In this document: piece after piece, positions 49,464 through 63,867 of the stretch
Numbering within the stretch: position 1 is the stretch's first letter
How the letters are laid out: each line of letters starts with the position of its first letter
Program-made: the position numbers and the translations under genes
Notes under the pieces: model-generated
What the model was told of the DNA's origin: nothing
Database searches by the model: none
The model's input: the letters and a program-made list of their open reading frames with translations, nothing else
Assembly (NCBI RefSeq): GCF_949628265.1
Contig: NC_088788.1
Coordinates: forward strand, 7,874,001 to 7,938,000
Reading direction: 5' to 3'
DNA length: 64,000 nucleotides
DNA from: Cloeon dipterum
Lineage: Eukaryota; Arthropoda; Insecta; Ephemeroptera; Baetidae

Positions 49464-49469
49464 AATAAA
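49464..49469 (+). terminator. Poly(A) signal of Gmap
   Basis: AATAAA 55 bp past the stop codon. Confidence 0.65.
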
Positions 49470-49517
49470 CAACTCGAATTGCGATTAACAACACAGTGTA
49501 TATAAATTTGAACTTAG

Positions 49518-49523
49518 TTTATT
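49518..49523 (-). terminator. Poly(A) signal of Tctp
   Basis: Minus-strand AATAAA, about 195 bp past the Tctp stop. It is only about 50 bp from the Gmap signal on the other strand. Confidence 0.65.
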
Positions 49524-49717
49524 ATTTAAATCACCTTAAGAAATTAAAAACCAAGCGAATTATTAGAACAAAATAATAACGAGCATTTTCTTCAAATGTC
49601 GCTTCGTTCTTTATTATGTATGTCGTCGGAGTGGCAATGCTTCCAGATAAGAAAACAAAGGAGTCTTCAGTTTGGTCTTTCAGGACCGATCTTAAATACA
49701 AGCTTGAGTCGAGTTTC

Positions 49718-50663
49718 TCAGAATTTCTCCTCATCAAGGCCATGTTTGAAAAACATGAGAATAGGAACCTGGGTTCCATCGTCCTGGTCGCGGTACTCCA
49801 TCAGAGCCACCATTCCTTCGATTTCCTGCGACTCTCCCACAAAGAACTGCAGGTCCTTAAACCTGGTGAGCACGTCCTTCATGACCTTGTTCATGTTGTT
49901 CTTGAAAATGTCCACTTCCTCGGGCTTGGTCTCCTGCAGTTTTTCCACAAGTCTAAAAATAAATAACAAAAACAATGAGGCAAAAGTAATAATATTTTCA
50001 GCGTTTTCTGTTAATTATTTTTGAGCTCAGAATTTCATTTTAATCATTACGGTGCTGAGAACACTTTGTTGCACTGTCAGTAGTACCTAATGATGTAAGC
50101 ATCATTGCGAAAGATTTCAACCCTTTGCGTGATTTCATTCAAACTCACTTTTTCATGTACTCCTTCAGGTAAAGGGTGTAGCTCTTCTTGTCTGGGAAGG
50201 CAAAGGTCTCGTTCAGTCTGTGGTTAAGGACGACATCAACTCCCGACTCGACGCCCTCTTCGGTACCTTCGTCGGCTTCCTCGGCCGAAGGGTTTGCACC
50301 ATCCAATTGAAGGTCGCCATGCTTTCTCGTCACGAGCTGCAGGAATGATTAAAAAAATGTAAATAAACAAGTTCCCGGGTGGAAGGAATGGATTTTGGGC
50401 TTACTTTGCCGGTCACCTCGTACATGACCTCGTCGATGAGCTTCATCTTGTAGGTGTCAGAAAACATTTCATCCCCTGCAACAAGTACAACAAAAGCGGC
50501 TACGTCAGAACATGCTGCTATCATGCGAAGGCGGCCGACGCAGTTTTTGTTTTCGAGATTTTGCAACTCGTATACGAGGAAGATGCGAATTAAGCGCAGA
50601 ATTCGAAAGGGTGGAATGTTGGAAAAGTATTTTACCGGTGAAAATATCCTTGTAGATCCTCAT
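49718..50663 (-). CDS. Tctp: Translationally controlled tumour protein (TCTP)
   Basis: Four exons (50636-50663, 50405-50475, 50149-50336, 49718-49952) give 173 aa; the family norm is about 172. The start MRIYKDIFTGDEMFSDTY is a near-typical TCTP N-terminus. Both family signatures are present: GANPSAE (TCTP-1) and LQFFVGESQ (TCTP-2). The flexible acidic loop and the helical pair with FKNNMNKVMKDVL are in place. TCTP is an abundant cytosolic, calcium- and microtubule-binding growth factor linked to Rheb/TOR signalling in Drosophila. The first exon holds only nine codons. The gene is divergent from Cul3 and convergent with Gmap. Confidence 0.97.
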
Positions 50664-50734
50664 TTTTGCAGATTACTTAGGATTTTGGTTCGGACTTGGG
50701 AACCCGCCGGTGGCTTCTGTCAGCTACAGATGGC

Positions 50735-50740
50735 AAAAGG
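50735..50740 (-). promoter_or_regulatory. Possible 5'TOP pyrimidine tract of Tctp
   Basis: On the minus strand CATTCCTTTTGCC lies about 75 bp before the ATG. TCTP mRNAs in animals usually begin with a C followed by a pyrimidine run, which places them under TOR control. The start site itself is not proven here. Confidence 0.3.
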
Positions 50741-51658
50741 AATGCTTTGAGTAAACTCTGCGTGTGCGAGGAAACCTCTTAGAATTAGTATTTCATGCTG
50801 CATCAGCGCCACTGGCCTGCAACGTCAACAAGAAAAAATATTTTATTAAAACCAAATATTTTCCAACTTCTGCAATCAACAACCAGCAAAACAGCTCATA
50901 TTTTTAATATTTTATAAAAACAAAACCTTCCAAATAAACCTAATCACGAAAACGCTCAAAATCAGGCTGTGTAAAATGAAAACACATTCAAAGCAATTAA
51001 AATTTGGTTGGCATGCCCACATTTCGCTGCTGTTGTATACGCCCCAAAGAGGTTTCCTCAAATCAAGTTGGCATCCCTGCTCATTATTAAAGTTCCTTCC
51101 ACTCTCCCCGAATTGACAGGCCACAGCTGCGCAAGTGAGTCGTATCGGCGCACAAGAAATCAACCATTGCTGTTGCTGTCCAAGCGAGTGTTGTGTGTTA
51201 TTCCCAGTGTCCTGCGGATTGGAGGTGGCCAGCGGACTCGCCGTCAAAGAATGTGGGGTCCCCACGACCCTTGACGTATGCCCGCATTCGAAAAGGTACG
51301 CGGGGTGCGACGGGTGTGGGGATTCTGGCCACCTGCGCCAAGGTGTCGGGGACCTATTTTGGCTCGGGAAAGTGAATTTCAAGGTTTTGGCTTCTTGGAA
51401 AGAGACAAGGCGGCCGTCCGTCTGCGACTGCTCGGTTGGCCGGCTGATTTTTGCAGCTGTTAAAGGGGATTATGTATGGCAATTGACGAAAAGTCTCAGA
51501 CTAAAATTATGTAGATACATAAAATGGGTTTCCTTGATCTGATCGTGCTTGAGAGGATAATAATTTCTGTGATTGACATAACGAAATTTTTATTGGATCT
51601 GTTTTTTTCCAGGTTTCTCTCTTCGCGTGTTGATTAATTGTGTTCAAACTTTTCCAAG
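50741..51658. other. Shared upstream region of Tctp and Cul3
   Basis: The two housekeeping genes start about 1 kb apart, head to head. No TATA box is seen. Several chance open frames cross the GC-richer part at 51130-51540. They are Cys/Gly-rich with no recognisable domain, and I do not treat them as genes. Confidence 0.5.
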
Positions 51659-54600
51659 ATGATGAAAGGAAACGGACCGCCGAAACGCGAAGGCAAAATG
51701 CGGATACGAGCATTCCCTGTAAGTCCCTAAAATTTTCCCCTTTTGCGATTAATTGCAATAAACAAAAAATCATTCAGGCTAACATGGACGAGAAGTACGT
51801 GGACACGATCTGGACGCTGCTGAAAAACGCCATCCAGGAAATTCAGAAGAAAAACAACTCTGGCTTGAGCTTCGAGGAGCTGTACAGAAACGCGTACACC
51901 ATGGTCCTGCACAAGCGAGGAGAACGTCTCTACACTGGCCTCAAAGAAGTGGTCACCAGCCACCTGGAGAACAAAGTGATTATCAGAGTCATTGACCCAG
52001 GAGCCTTTTAAAATAATTATTTGAAACTGTCCAGGTTCGACAAGACGTGCTGCAAGCGCTAAATAACAACTTTCTGTCAACTCTGAATTCTTCGTGGAGC
52101 GACCACCAAACCTCGATGGTCATGATTAGAGACATTCTTATGTACATGGACCGCGTGTATGTGCAGCAAAACGACGTTGACAACGTCTACAACCTTGGCC
52201 TCTCGATATTTCGGGACCAGGTTTGTTTATTATCACAAGAAAAATCTTAACTTAAATTATCTGGAATTTTGAATTAAAAATTGGCTATTTAAATTCAATA
52301 TATTGTGACTAATTGATTTAAATTGCCAAGGTGGTGCGATACAATGTGATTGGAGACTGTCTGCGCACCACCCTTCTCGAGTTGGTGGCTCGGGAGCGGC
52401 GTGGCGAGGTGGTCAACCGCATCGCCATCAGAAACGCGTGCAGCATGCTCATGATTTTGGGTATTGATTCACGCTCCGTCTACGAGGAGGACTTTGAGCG
52501 GCCGTTCCTCCAGCAATCAGCTGAGTTTTACAGGGTAATGCCCCAGATTTTAAAAATCAATTTAAATTAGTCAAAAAATTGATTGGTATCAATCCAAATT
52601 AATTTATTTTTTATTTTTTTGTTTAAGTGTTAGTAAAAGTTTGAATAATTTGTTTTTTCAATCAAAAATAAGTTTTATCTTTGGATATTGCTGTGACCTG
52701 ATTTCGTTATGTTTTTGTGCAGCTGGAGAGCCAGAAATTCCTGGCGGAGAACAGTGCCTCTGTGTATATTAAGAAGGTAGAGGCGAGAATTCAGGAGGAG
52801 GTGGACCGCGCTCAGCACTACCTCGACCAATCCACCGAGCCGAGGATCGTGGACGTAGTCGAGACTGAGCTGATCAAAAAACATATGAAGACCATTGTAG
52901 AGGTACGCCCAGTTCCCTTCTTAATTTACGGTAAAACCGATAAATTATTTGAAAGTGTGCTGTAAAAAATAAGTCAAGTTAAATTCTCATTCGGAAAATA
53001 AAGGCAAATTATTTAAATATTTGCGAGGATGTGATTATCAAATCTTCATAGCATGTTTGCAGGTTTCAAACTGAAAACTCAGCAGATTTTCGATAATATT
53101 GGTTTATATATATTTTTTTGCTTTAAATCTTTTAAAATTTGCATTTCTTCTTCTTGATTTGGTCTAATTTTTAAAAATAATTCGTGCATTTAATTTTTCT
53201 CGTCAAGCCTGATTAAACGAAGTTCAAGTTTGAGTTCATCGGTCAAGGTCGTATTTGATTATTTTTATTTTTGGTAGCTTTCCAAAACATTTGAGAATAA
53301 ACCCCTTTAAAGCAGTTCCAAGGCACGTGAGAATCAATGATATATTTTTCAGAAATTTTAATACTTGATTTAATGAGAAAATTGCCTTTGAAATATAAAA
53401 ATGTGTTTTTATGTTCTACTATTTTTTCTATTCCGTGGTCAACAAATAAAAAAGCTCAACTCCTACAAATGTTCAAGATTTCCAGGATAAACTTTTTTAT
53501 AAAATAAGCCCTCGTAGTACTTTTCTACTTTTTAATCTTTTGAAATTTTCATTTCTAATATTTTCGTGTATTTTTTGCTGTGAACAGATGGAGAACAGCG
53601 GTGTGGTGCACATGCTGATAAACCAGAAGACAGACGACCTGGCGTGCATGTACAAACTGTTCAGCCGGCTTCGTGACGGCCTGAAAACGATTTCCGAGTG
53701 CGTGAGCAAGTATTTGCGCGAGCAGGGCAAGGGTCTGGTGCAGGAGGAGGAGGACTCAAAGCAGAATGAGGCGGCGGCCGCGACCGGCTTGCCCTGTTCA
53801 GGCGGCACCAACGCTATTTCATTCGTGCAGAAGCTGCTCGACTTGAAGGACCGCTTCGACCATTTCCTCAAGAACTCGTTCGGCAACGACAGGATATTCA
53901 AGCAGGTCATCGCAGCTGACTTTGAGTACTTCCTCAACCTCAATCCCAAGTCGCCAGAGTACCTCTCGCTCTTCATCGACGACAAGCTCAAGAAAGGAGT
54001 CAGAGGGGTCAGTTTCATATTTCACTTATTATTACACAGTTGTTCGAAGCCGCGGCGCCACCGTATACTTTCGCTATAGATTTAATCATCAAGCACTTCC
54101 GCTGCGATTTCAGACTCAATCCTGCCACAGTGTATTATTCACTACTTAGTATGTTATCTTTTGACGTGCTGAAAACCAAAATCAGTCCTGCCATTGGCTG
54201 TAGAAACGCTGGAAAATATTTTTTTTTCTTTCAAAAAATAGTTTTTCACGATTCTATGTTGATTAGCTAAGCTAATATTAGTTTTCAGCTTGTGAAAATA
54301 AATCATATTAAATGAAGAATGCACAGTAGCAGGATTGAGTCTAAAATCACAGCGAAAGTGCCTTAAAATTAAATTCATTACGGAAATATACAGTGGTGCC
54401 ATCTGTTGGTGGCTTCAAACACTAGGGGCTTATGCAACTGGTGTATTTTTGGTGTTTTATAATTTACAAGAATGACACTTTTTAAGTCACTGCTCATGGT
54501 TTTTCAATATTAATTTTATTTATGTTTATATAAAAGAATATATTTTAAATCATATTTTGCAGATGTCCGAACAAGAAATTGAGTCAGTTCTGGACAAAGC

Positions 54601-57554
54601 AATGGTGATGTTCCGGTTCCTGCAGGAGAAGGATGTATTTGAGCGCTACTACAAGCAGCATTTGGCCAAGCGTCTGCTGCTCAACAAATCAGTGAGCGAC
54701 GACTGTGAGAAAAATATGATTTCCAAGCTAAAAGTAAGCCGCAGATCCTCAAATTTACGTGCTCATTTTAACTTTTGGCTGTGATTAGACCGAGTGCGGC
54801 TGCCAGTTCACGTCGAAGCTGGAAGGCATGTTCAAGGACATGACCATTTCCAACACCTACATGGAGGAAATGAAGGAGCACTTGATGAACAAAGGGGTCA
54901 GTAATATTTCTCCTGATGAATTTTGGTTAATTTAATTTGAATTAAACACAGCAAACGTGCGTGAGTGGCGTGGACCTGAATGTGCGGGTCCTCACCACTG
55001 GCTTCTGGCCTACGCAAACCGTCGTCCCAAAGTGCAACATCCCAACCGCGCCTAGAGAGGCGTTTGAAGAGTTCAGAAGGTAGGCTTCTTAAATTCATAG
55101 TTGATCGTGATTTTAATTCCTATTTATTTTTCTTGACTTTTGCATTCATTAAACCCTTAATATTTTTATTTTGAGTCAAAGTAACAGTTTGAAGGACATT
55201 TTTAGATCAGTTCAAGATTTTTTGAAAAGAAAATTGCTTAAATTGTCTACGTAATTGGGTTTTGGTAAATTTATTTTGGAAAAAAATTATTAAATCTTAT
55301 TTTCTTGTGGTCAAACTTAGAAATCATAAGTTATTTGGATTACTCTTGTCAAATCCGATCGATTTAACAGCAAATACAAGGGCATCGGGCTAGGTCAAAG
55401 GTCATTCAAAGTCGCTTTCTTGAAATTTTGGGTATATTTCGTAACTTTATACTGATAAGAATTTTTTTAAAATCTGGATTGGTCCTCAAAAGTGTTCTCA
55501 ACAGATATGTAAAGCAAACTTTAGAGTTTTTTTAAAATTAAATTAAAAACAAAATTCTATTATCACGCTTGATTTTGGATTATAACTGTTTAAATTTATA
55601 TTTTGGCGTACTGTTAGACTCGTTTTGCCCTTTAAAATATAATTTAGAGTGTAGTCATCTCAATAAAATATATAAATTGACATAAATTAACTTTCCAAAA
55701 TAAAATGCGTGTTTACACGTTTTTTTCATGTTGAAAATGAGACAATCCCCGCAGGATTTTCATGCAGATTGAATTAATTCCATTAATTAATTGCTATATT
55801 TTTTCAGATTCTATCTGGGCAAACACAGTGGGCGGCAGCTGACCCTGCAAGCGCAGCTGGGCTCTGCCGACTTGAACGCCTTCTTCTACGGCTCGATGCG
55901 GCCGTCGGGGAAGGCGGATGACGGTGCGTCAGGCGGCGGCATCGAGATGGCCTCCACCTCGACAGGCACGTTCTCTGGCGGTGGCGGCAGCAAACAGCCC
56001 CGCAAGCACATCATCCAGGTGTCCACCTACCAGATGTGCGTCCTCATGCTCTTCAACAACCAGGATCGGCTGACTTATGAGGTCGACAATTTTCAATTTA
56101 AATATTTCGGACTAGCATTAAAGTCTCAAATTAACAGGAGATTGCTAGTGAGACTGATATTCCTGAGAGAGACCTCATCAGAGCTCTTCAATCCCTGGCC
56201 ATGGGCAAGTCCAGCCAGCGGGTTCTGCTGAAGCACCCAAAGACGAAAGAAATTGAGCCGAGCAACATTTTCTGCGTCAACGACAACTTCTACTCAAAAC
56301 TACACAGGTATTTCACATTCAGGGTTCCGAAAAACCCGGGTTTATCACATTTTGCCCAACCCATCAAGGTTTTTAGGGTTTTTTCAGATTTACTATTCAC
56401 TGCATATTTTAAGAAACGAAGAAACTCATTCCCCATACCCCAGGGTTCGCCAATTTTGCAATGCGCTTTAAATGCAGCATTGGTTTCTGACATCATTAAA
56501 ATGTGTTTCTGCTGATAGTCTTCTTTTTCTTGCTCCCACGCTGAATCTGCTGTTTTCTTCAGCAGCAGGTGCTCGTCGCTCAATTAACCGCCTAGCGCAC
56601 ATCAATTTACAGACAATATTTTTCTGCTACTCACTAAACAATTCCAACACTGCGTTTCTCATTCAATACTTTTCTCGACACGGTGACATGACCCTAACAC
56701 GCATAAAAATATTCACTGAATATATTTCTCACAGCAACTATTTTTTAATGGAATAAAATTGTAAAAGTCAGTGATGAAAAACCCAGGTGGTAAGAAAATG
56801 CAATCCTTATGTTAGTATTATAGCCTAAATCAATTTTCCAACCAATAATTAAGTTTCCTCGCGATTTAACAATGTTCAGGATTTTAAACCAGGCAATTGT
56901 TGCTCGCATAAATTGGCTTTTTTAATCAATTCGAATTTATGGCTAAAATAGGGTGTAATTATATTAATGAAACACTCCAAAGATATTGTTTTTTACGTTG
57001 AATTTACAATTTTAAAATCGAAAAGTCTTAGAATTTTAAATTTCATGCTGGATCTAGAGACTTGTTTTATGCTTGAATTATTTTATTTTGTTATTTTCCT
57101 AATTTTTGCCAATTTGAAGAAAACCGGCTTTGTCAAAATTATTTTAATTAAGCTGACATTTTTCGAACACTGCGATTTAATATAAATAAATTTGTGCTCA
57201 GGGTGAAGATCCAGACAGTGGCGTCGCGTGGCGAGACAGAGCCCGAGCGGAAGGAGACGCGGACAAAGGTGGACGAGGACCGCAAGCACGAGATCGAGGC
57301 AGCGATCGTGCGCGTGATGAAGGCGCGCAAGCGGATGCAGCACAACTCGCTGGTGGCCGAGGTGACACAGCAGCTGAAGGCGCGCTTCCTGCCGCACCCG
57401 ATGGTGATAAAGAAGCGTATTGAGGGCCTCATCGAGCGCGAGTACCTTGCCCGCACACCCGAGGATAGGTAAATAATTGTTTTCTAATTAGTAGCTTTAT
57501 TTTAAATTAACTGATTTGATTTTTCACAGGAAAATTTACACATACGTTGCTTAA
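51659..57554 (+). CDS. Cul3: Cullin-3, scaffold of BTB-type ubiquitin ligases
   Basis: Thirteen exons: 51659-51718, 51778-51975, 52035-52220, 52331-52534, 52723-52902, 53588-54007, 54563-54733, 54789-54896, 54952-55079, 55808-56081, 56138-56307, 57202-57468, 57530-57554; 796 aa against 768 in human. The N-terminal cullin repeats contain [17 protein letters not shown] and [13 protein letters not shown]. The cullin homology domain has [17 protein letters not shown] and [13 protein letters not shown]. The C-terminal winged helix has the neddylation site ([15 protein letters not shown], first Lys) and ends in RKIYTYVA. It bridges BTB adaptors and Rbx1. The extra length is two low-complexity insertions, in exons 6 and 10. 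Intron 10 is only 56 bp; intron 6 carries MITE family B and intron 11 hAT-like remnants. Confidence 0.97.
54037..54440. mobile_element. Foldback MITE, family B, copy 2
   Basis: 404 bp in Cul3 intron 6. The ends are CAGTTG and CAACTG; the arms share GAAGCC, CACTTCCGCTGCGATTTCAG and GTGCTGAAAACCAAAATC with copy 1 at 16351. The left arm has a small deletion after the first six bases. Confidence 0.85.
55080..55807 (+). other. Cul3 intron 9
   Basis: AT-rich, about 0.7 kb, with no feature recognised. Confidence 0.6.
56441..56806. mobile_element. hAT-like MITE remnant in Cul3 intron 11
   Basis: It opens CAGGGTTCGCCAATTTTGCA, matching the left end of the 27938 element, and closes GTGATGAAAAACCCAGGTGG then GCAATCC, matching the right end of the 7907 element. 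A further CAGGGTTCCG motif is 120 bp upstream. It is probably a nested or hybrid remnant, so the limits are approximate. Confidence 0.5.
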
Positions 57555-57755
57555 GGAGGAAAGTCTACTTGCTTTTTGACCCGAGACGTCATGTGGTTGG
57601 TGTGCTCATCCAAACTGTCTAAAGTGTTTGCCCATGTGGATGGATGTACTGTACAGACTATCTGTTAATTGCAGCGTCTTTTAAAAAAATATAAGTTTGA
57701 CCGATAAACACCGATTCGTGAAGATTCATGCGATCTATAAATATATATAAACTTA

Positions 57756-57761
57756 AATAAA
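57756..57761 (+). terminator. Poly(A) signal of Cul3
   Basis: AATAAA about 200 bp past the stop codon. Confidence 0.6.
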
Positions 57762-58544
57762 AATTAAGGCTTCCCTAATTTGCCCACTCTATAATTGCGA
57801 ATCGACCAAGGAGAATCAATCCGGAAATTATGCAAAGTTAATTATGGAAGAGGAGACGAGATTGGTGTTTGGATTCAAGCGTATTTCCAGGAGTAATTGG
57901 TGAACAAAGAGTTAATATGAAAATAAAGAGACTTTTCTAGATAACACCTATTATTTTAATTTGAACATGTGCAAATCCTAAGTGGTTATTTTAAATAAAC
58001 TATTGTTGTAATTAAATCAGAGATCAATAAAATGTAACATTAATTATTGAAAGTGTAAGAATTACCCATTTTGGAGAGTCATTTACCTCAAAATTAATAG
58101 TCATACCAAAATCCCGCATGATTCAATCTGAACTATTCAAGAAAGACGATTGAGGAGTTAAATGTTTGATGGGAACGTAGAGTAAAAACCTTCAGTTTTG
58201 AGATAGTTTTTAATATTTTACAAGAAAATAATTGGTTTTGGTGATTCAGATTGTTATTACAATCTCTAGTTACATGCAAACCCCAAATATTAAAAGATAG
58301 TTCACTCTGCAGACTTCTCTCCTTTCCTCACACCATCCTTAAAAGAATCTCAAGTTTCTGGTTGTAGAACCGGCTAAAATACCGGTTTATACTCTGATCC
58401 TATCTCTTCAAATATGGCGGTTATTTATAAAAAACCGATTCTGTGCTTAAATATCATTCAAACAAAAACATAAACACATTATTCTGAATCCTGCACTTTG
58501 CCGGCTCGTGGCCCGTCTCGTCTTAGATTGTCGTTTGATTCAGA
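57762..58544. other. Intergenic region Cul3-Tgs1
   Basis: 0.8 kb, AT-rich. A small inverted motif AACCGG..CCGGTT occurs at 58369-58387. No TATA box was found before Tgs1. Confidence 0.5.
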
Positions 58545-61291
<2,747 letters not shown>

Positions 61292-61300
61292 AACGGACTG

Positions 61301-61306
61301 AATAAA
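61301..61306 (+). terminator. Poly(A) signal of Tgs1
   Basis: AATAAA 9 bp past the stop codon, so the 3'UTR is very short. The next gene's start codon is about 170 bp further on. Confidence 0.65.
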
Positions 61307-61441
61307 ATTTAACTAAACATATTCAACCAGCATCATTGTAATTTCACCCATATAAAGGCCACACTCGCTCAGGTAGATTCAAAAAATGGCGCCTCTGGGT
61401 GAGACTTTTTCCGCAAGGAGTGGAAGGGCGTGTGTACCTGT

Positions 61442-61514
61442 ATGAGTCACGCAACAGGTGAGTCAGGAAACAAGGAGGATGCAGCAGCAGGCCCGCAGCT
61501 CGTCGTCGGACACA
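61442..61514 (+). promoter_or_regulatory. Overlapping out-of-frame upstream ATG of Traf6
   Basis: The ATG at 61442 opens a +1-shifted frame (MSHATGESGNKED...) that overlaps the Traf6 start. It remains open across the splice to 61586 through the whole of exon 2, overlapping the RING-coding sequence. A GTGAGT donor-like site at 61457 could remove it by alternative splicing. Confidence 0.4.
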
Positions 61515-63867
61515 GTAAGCGCTTCGGCACTCGAGGTCACTTGATGAAGAGCAACAGAAACTCAGTGGTTTCTGCTTTTTGACAGTCGGAGCTGGCAGCG
61601 GCAGCCTCTTCTTCGGCGGCAGGGGCGTGCGCGGACAGTCTGGACTCGCGATTCGAGTGTCCCATTTGCCTCGGCTGCCTCGCAGAGCCCATTCTCACCA
61701 GTTGCGGACACAGGTTCTGCAGGGACTGTATCTACCAGTGGGTCCAGTGAGTCTTCTTTATTAAAATTTCACTTTAAATACTCTGATATTTCTTTCAATA
61801 ATTGAGGAGTGTTGAAAATCGGTGGTTGCAGAATAGACTCTAAAAATGTGTAATGAGCTTAAAAATTTCCCAGGTTGCTGTTTCATTTTGTTAGAAAATC
61901 AAATATTGACTGCCAAAATAGATTGATATCCAAAATCGCTCAATATTTAAAAAAAAATCAAAAGAAAATTGGCAAAATCTTGGTTTTAAATAATGTGTTA
62001 CTTTTGGTTTTTTAGGGTTTTTCATTTGTTGCACATCATGAAGTCAAGAAAATTAGTTTTTGCTCAAGCGATTCACATGAATTATTTTTATGCACAAAGA
62101 AATTATTTCTTCTTAAATAAAGCCATGAATACGTGATTTGGTGGAAAAAACAATTAGATGAAAATTAGTTAATTACTTCCTATCCTAAGATTTGAAAGGA
62201 AATGAGGTGTTAATTATTTACGTTAGATTTGCGCGGTAGGAAATACATTCAGAAATTACTTCTGGTTCCTTATTTGTAACAGACAAATGTTTATAATGGA
62301 ATTTATTTCAGGGTTGGTTTTTCCTCTAGCCTGACTTTTCAATAATTCATGCGTCAATTTCCATTTTTAGAGGAAAATGAGACGCCTATTCATTCAAAGC
62401 TATTTATTATTTCCAATTTTCTTTTTAAACCCAATTTTTCGCATCTGATTATAATATCTTTTGATGAATTGGAATGAGTGGCATGTTCTAAAACCCTTTT
62501 ATATCAGTAAAAAGTGGATATATTTTCTACTAATTTAAGTATGGGTGAAAGGAACAAAGAGTGGCGGTGTCCGATCGACAACCGCGTGCTTGGCAAGCAG
62601 GACCTGTACCCCGACAAAAGCGTGCTGGCTGAGATCATGGACCCCTTCCTCAGCTGCCCATTCGCGGACAGGGGCTGCAAATCAATGCTGTCACCCTGGG
62701 ACCTCGAGACGCACGTCGCCTCCTGCACCTTTCAGGTCAGACACCACAACCTCGACCTTTTAATGATTTAATTTAATTTTAAAATACAATTTGTAGGTAA
62801 ATTTTGAATGGCAATAATAATTTCCTTCTTTGATAAATTAATTTTTGAGTTTAAATTTTGGCGCTCAGCTGTTGCATAAGTGTAATAATGTTCTTGATTC
62901 TTTTGTGAATTAGAGGAGACCTGAGGTGGGTGCGGATGAGTGCGGCGGCGGGTGCCAGTGGTGCGGCGCCAGTCCGGACGACCTGCAGAAGCACCTGGAC
63001 GACGAATGTGCCAAAGTGCCGTGCTGCTGCCGCTTCAGGGAGGTCGGCTGCAGGGCCACCCTGCCCAGGGCCGACCTGCCTGCTCACCTCGACTCACACA
63101 TCAACGAACACCTCGACGTAAGACAAATTTTCGCTCTATATAGTATCAAAAATACATGGACATGTTTTAAAATAATCCCCACTTAAAAATAAACAAAATT
63201 TTGATTTCTTGAAAAATTTTCAGCTTGTGTCTGCTGCGTACAAGAAGTTGAGCGAGGTAGTCAGAGTACAGAGCAGAGACCTGATCGATTTCAAAAGTCA
63301 GGACGCGGCCAAAAACTGGGAGGCGCCACCAAAGGAGACTAGTTCGGAGGGCACGCAACAACCAGCGGGTAAAATTTAATCATTTTAAATGAACATATGT
63401 TATTTAAAACTAACCCAGAGTAAATTTAACATTAAAATTGTATTTGCTGTTTATATTTAAGGCTTAATGATGGCTGAAAATTGTGATTTCATTTTAAAAC
63501 TGGACTGCAATGTAATTTGACCCTTTACATTGAGTCTGTTTTAAATTAAGCTACTCGTTTTTTTAATATTTTCCCTTTTTAAAGTAAAAAATTCATTTTT
63601 TGTTTTTGATCTTGTAGGTGAGGCGTCGAGTGACTTGCTGCGGACGCTATTCGAGCGGGTTGTGTCGTTGGAACAGAAAAACCACGAGCAGGAAATCCAG
63701 CTGCGCAATATAGAGCAGAAGGTGCGGCGCGACCTGCTGCTCCACTCGGGACACTACGTCTGGGAGATCAGGGACTTCAGCCGCCAGCTGCAGACCCTCA
63801 GGGCGGCGCTGCCAGAGCTTAAAAAGCTCTACAGCACTCCCTTCTTCACTGCGCCCTTTGGTTACAG
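61479..63867 (+). CDS. Traf6: TRAF6-like RING/zinc-finger/MATH adaptor, cut by the window edge
   Basis: Six coding exons are visible: 61479-61514, 61586-61746, 62540-62735, 62914-63117, 63224-63368, 63618-63867; 330 codons so far, ending on an AG|GTTGG donor, with the gene continuing beyond the window. The RING starts at residue 37 (ECPICLGCL, CGHRFCRDC, then CPID, the C3HC3D form of TRAF6). TRAF-type zinc fingers follow (CPFADRGCKS..HVASC; CQWCGASP..HLDDEC; CCCRFREVGC..HLDSHINEH). Next comes a short coiled coil (FERVVSLEQKNHEQEIQLRN) and the start of the MATH/TRAF-C domain (HYVWEIRDFSRQL, LYSTPFFTAPFGYR). TRAF6 relays Toll/IMD/TNF receptor signals by K63 ubiquitination. The start codon is inferred: the ATG at 61479 is in frame, whereas the ATG at 61442 is not. 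Confidence 0.88.

Noticed and set aside
51135-51542. 135-codon open frame upstream of Cul3, Cys-rich start
   Set aside because: No domain pattern, several overlapping frames of similar length in the same GC-richer DNA, and position in the shared Tctp/Cul3 promoter; composition artefact is more likely.
54040-54402. Open frames on both strands within Cul3 intron 6 and similar ones near 16369
   Set aside because: They lie inside the foldback MITE family B and mirror each other because the arms are inverted copies.
61442-61444. ATG at 61442 as the Traf6 start
   Set aside because: It is out of frame with the RING; the ATG at 61479 joins exon 2 in the RING frame.
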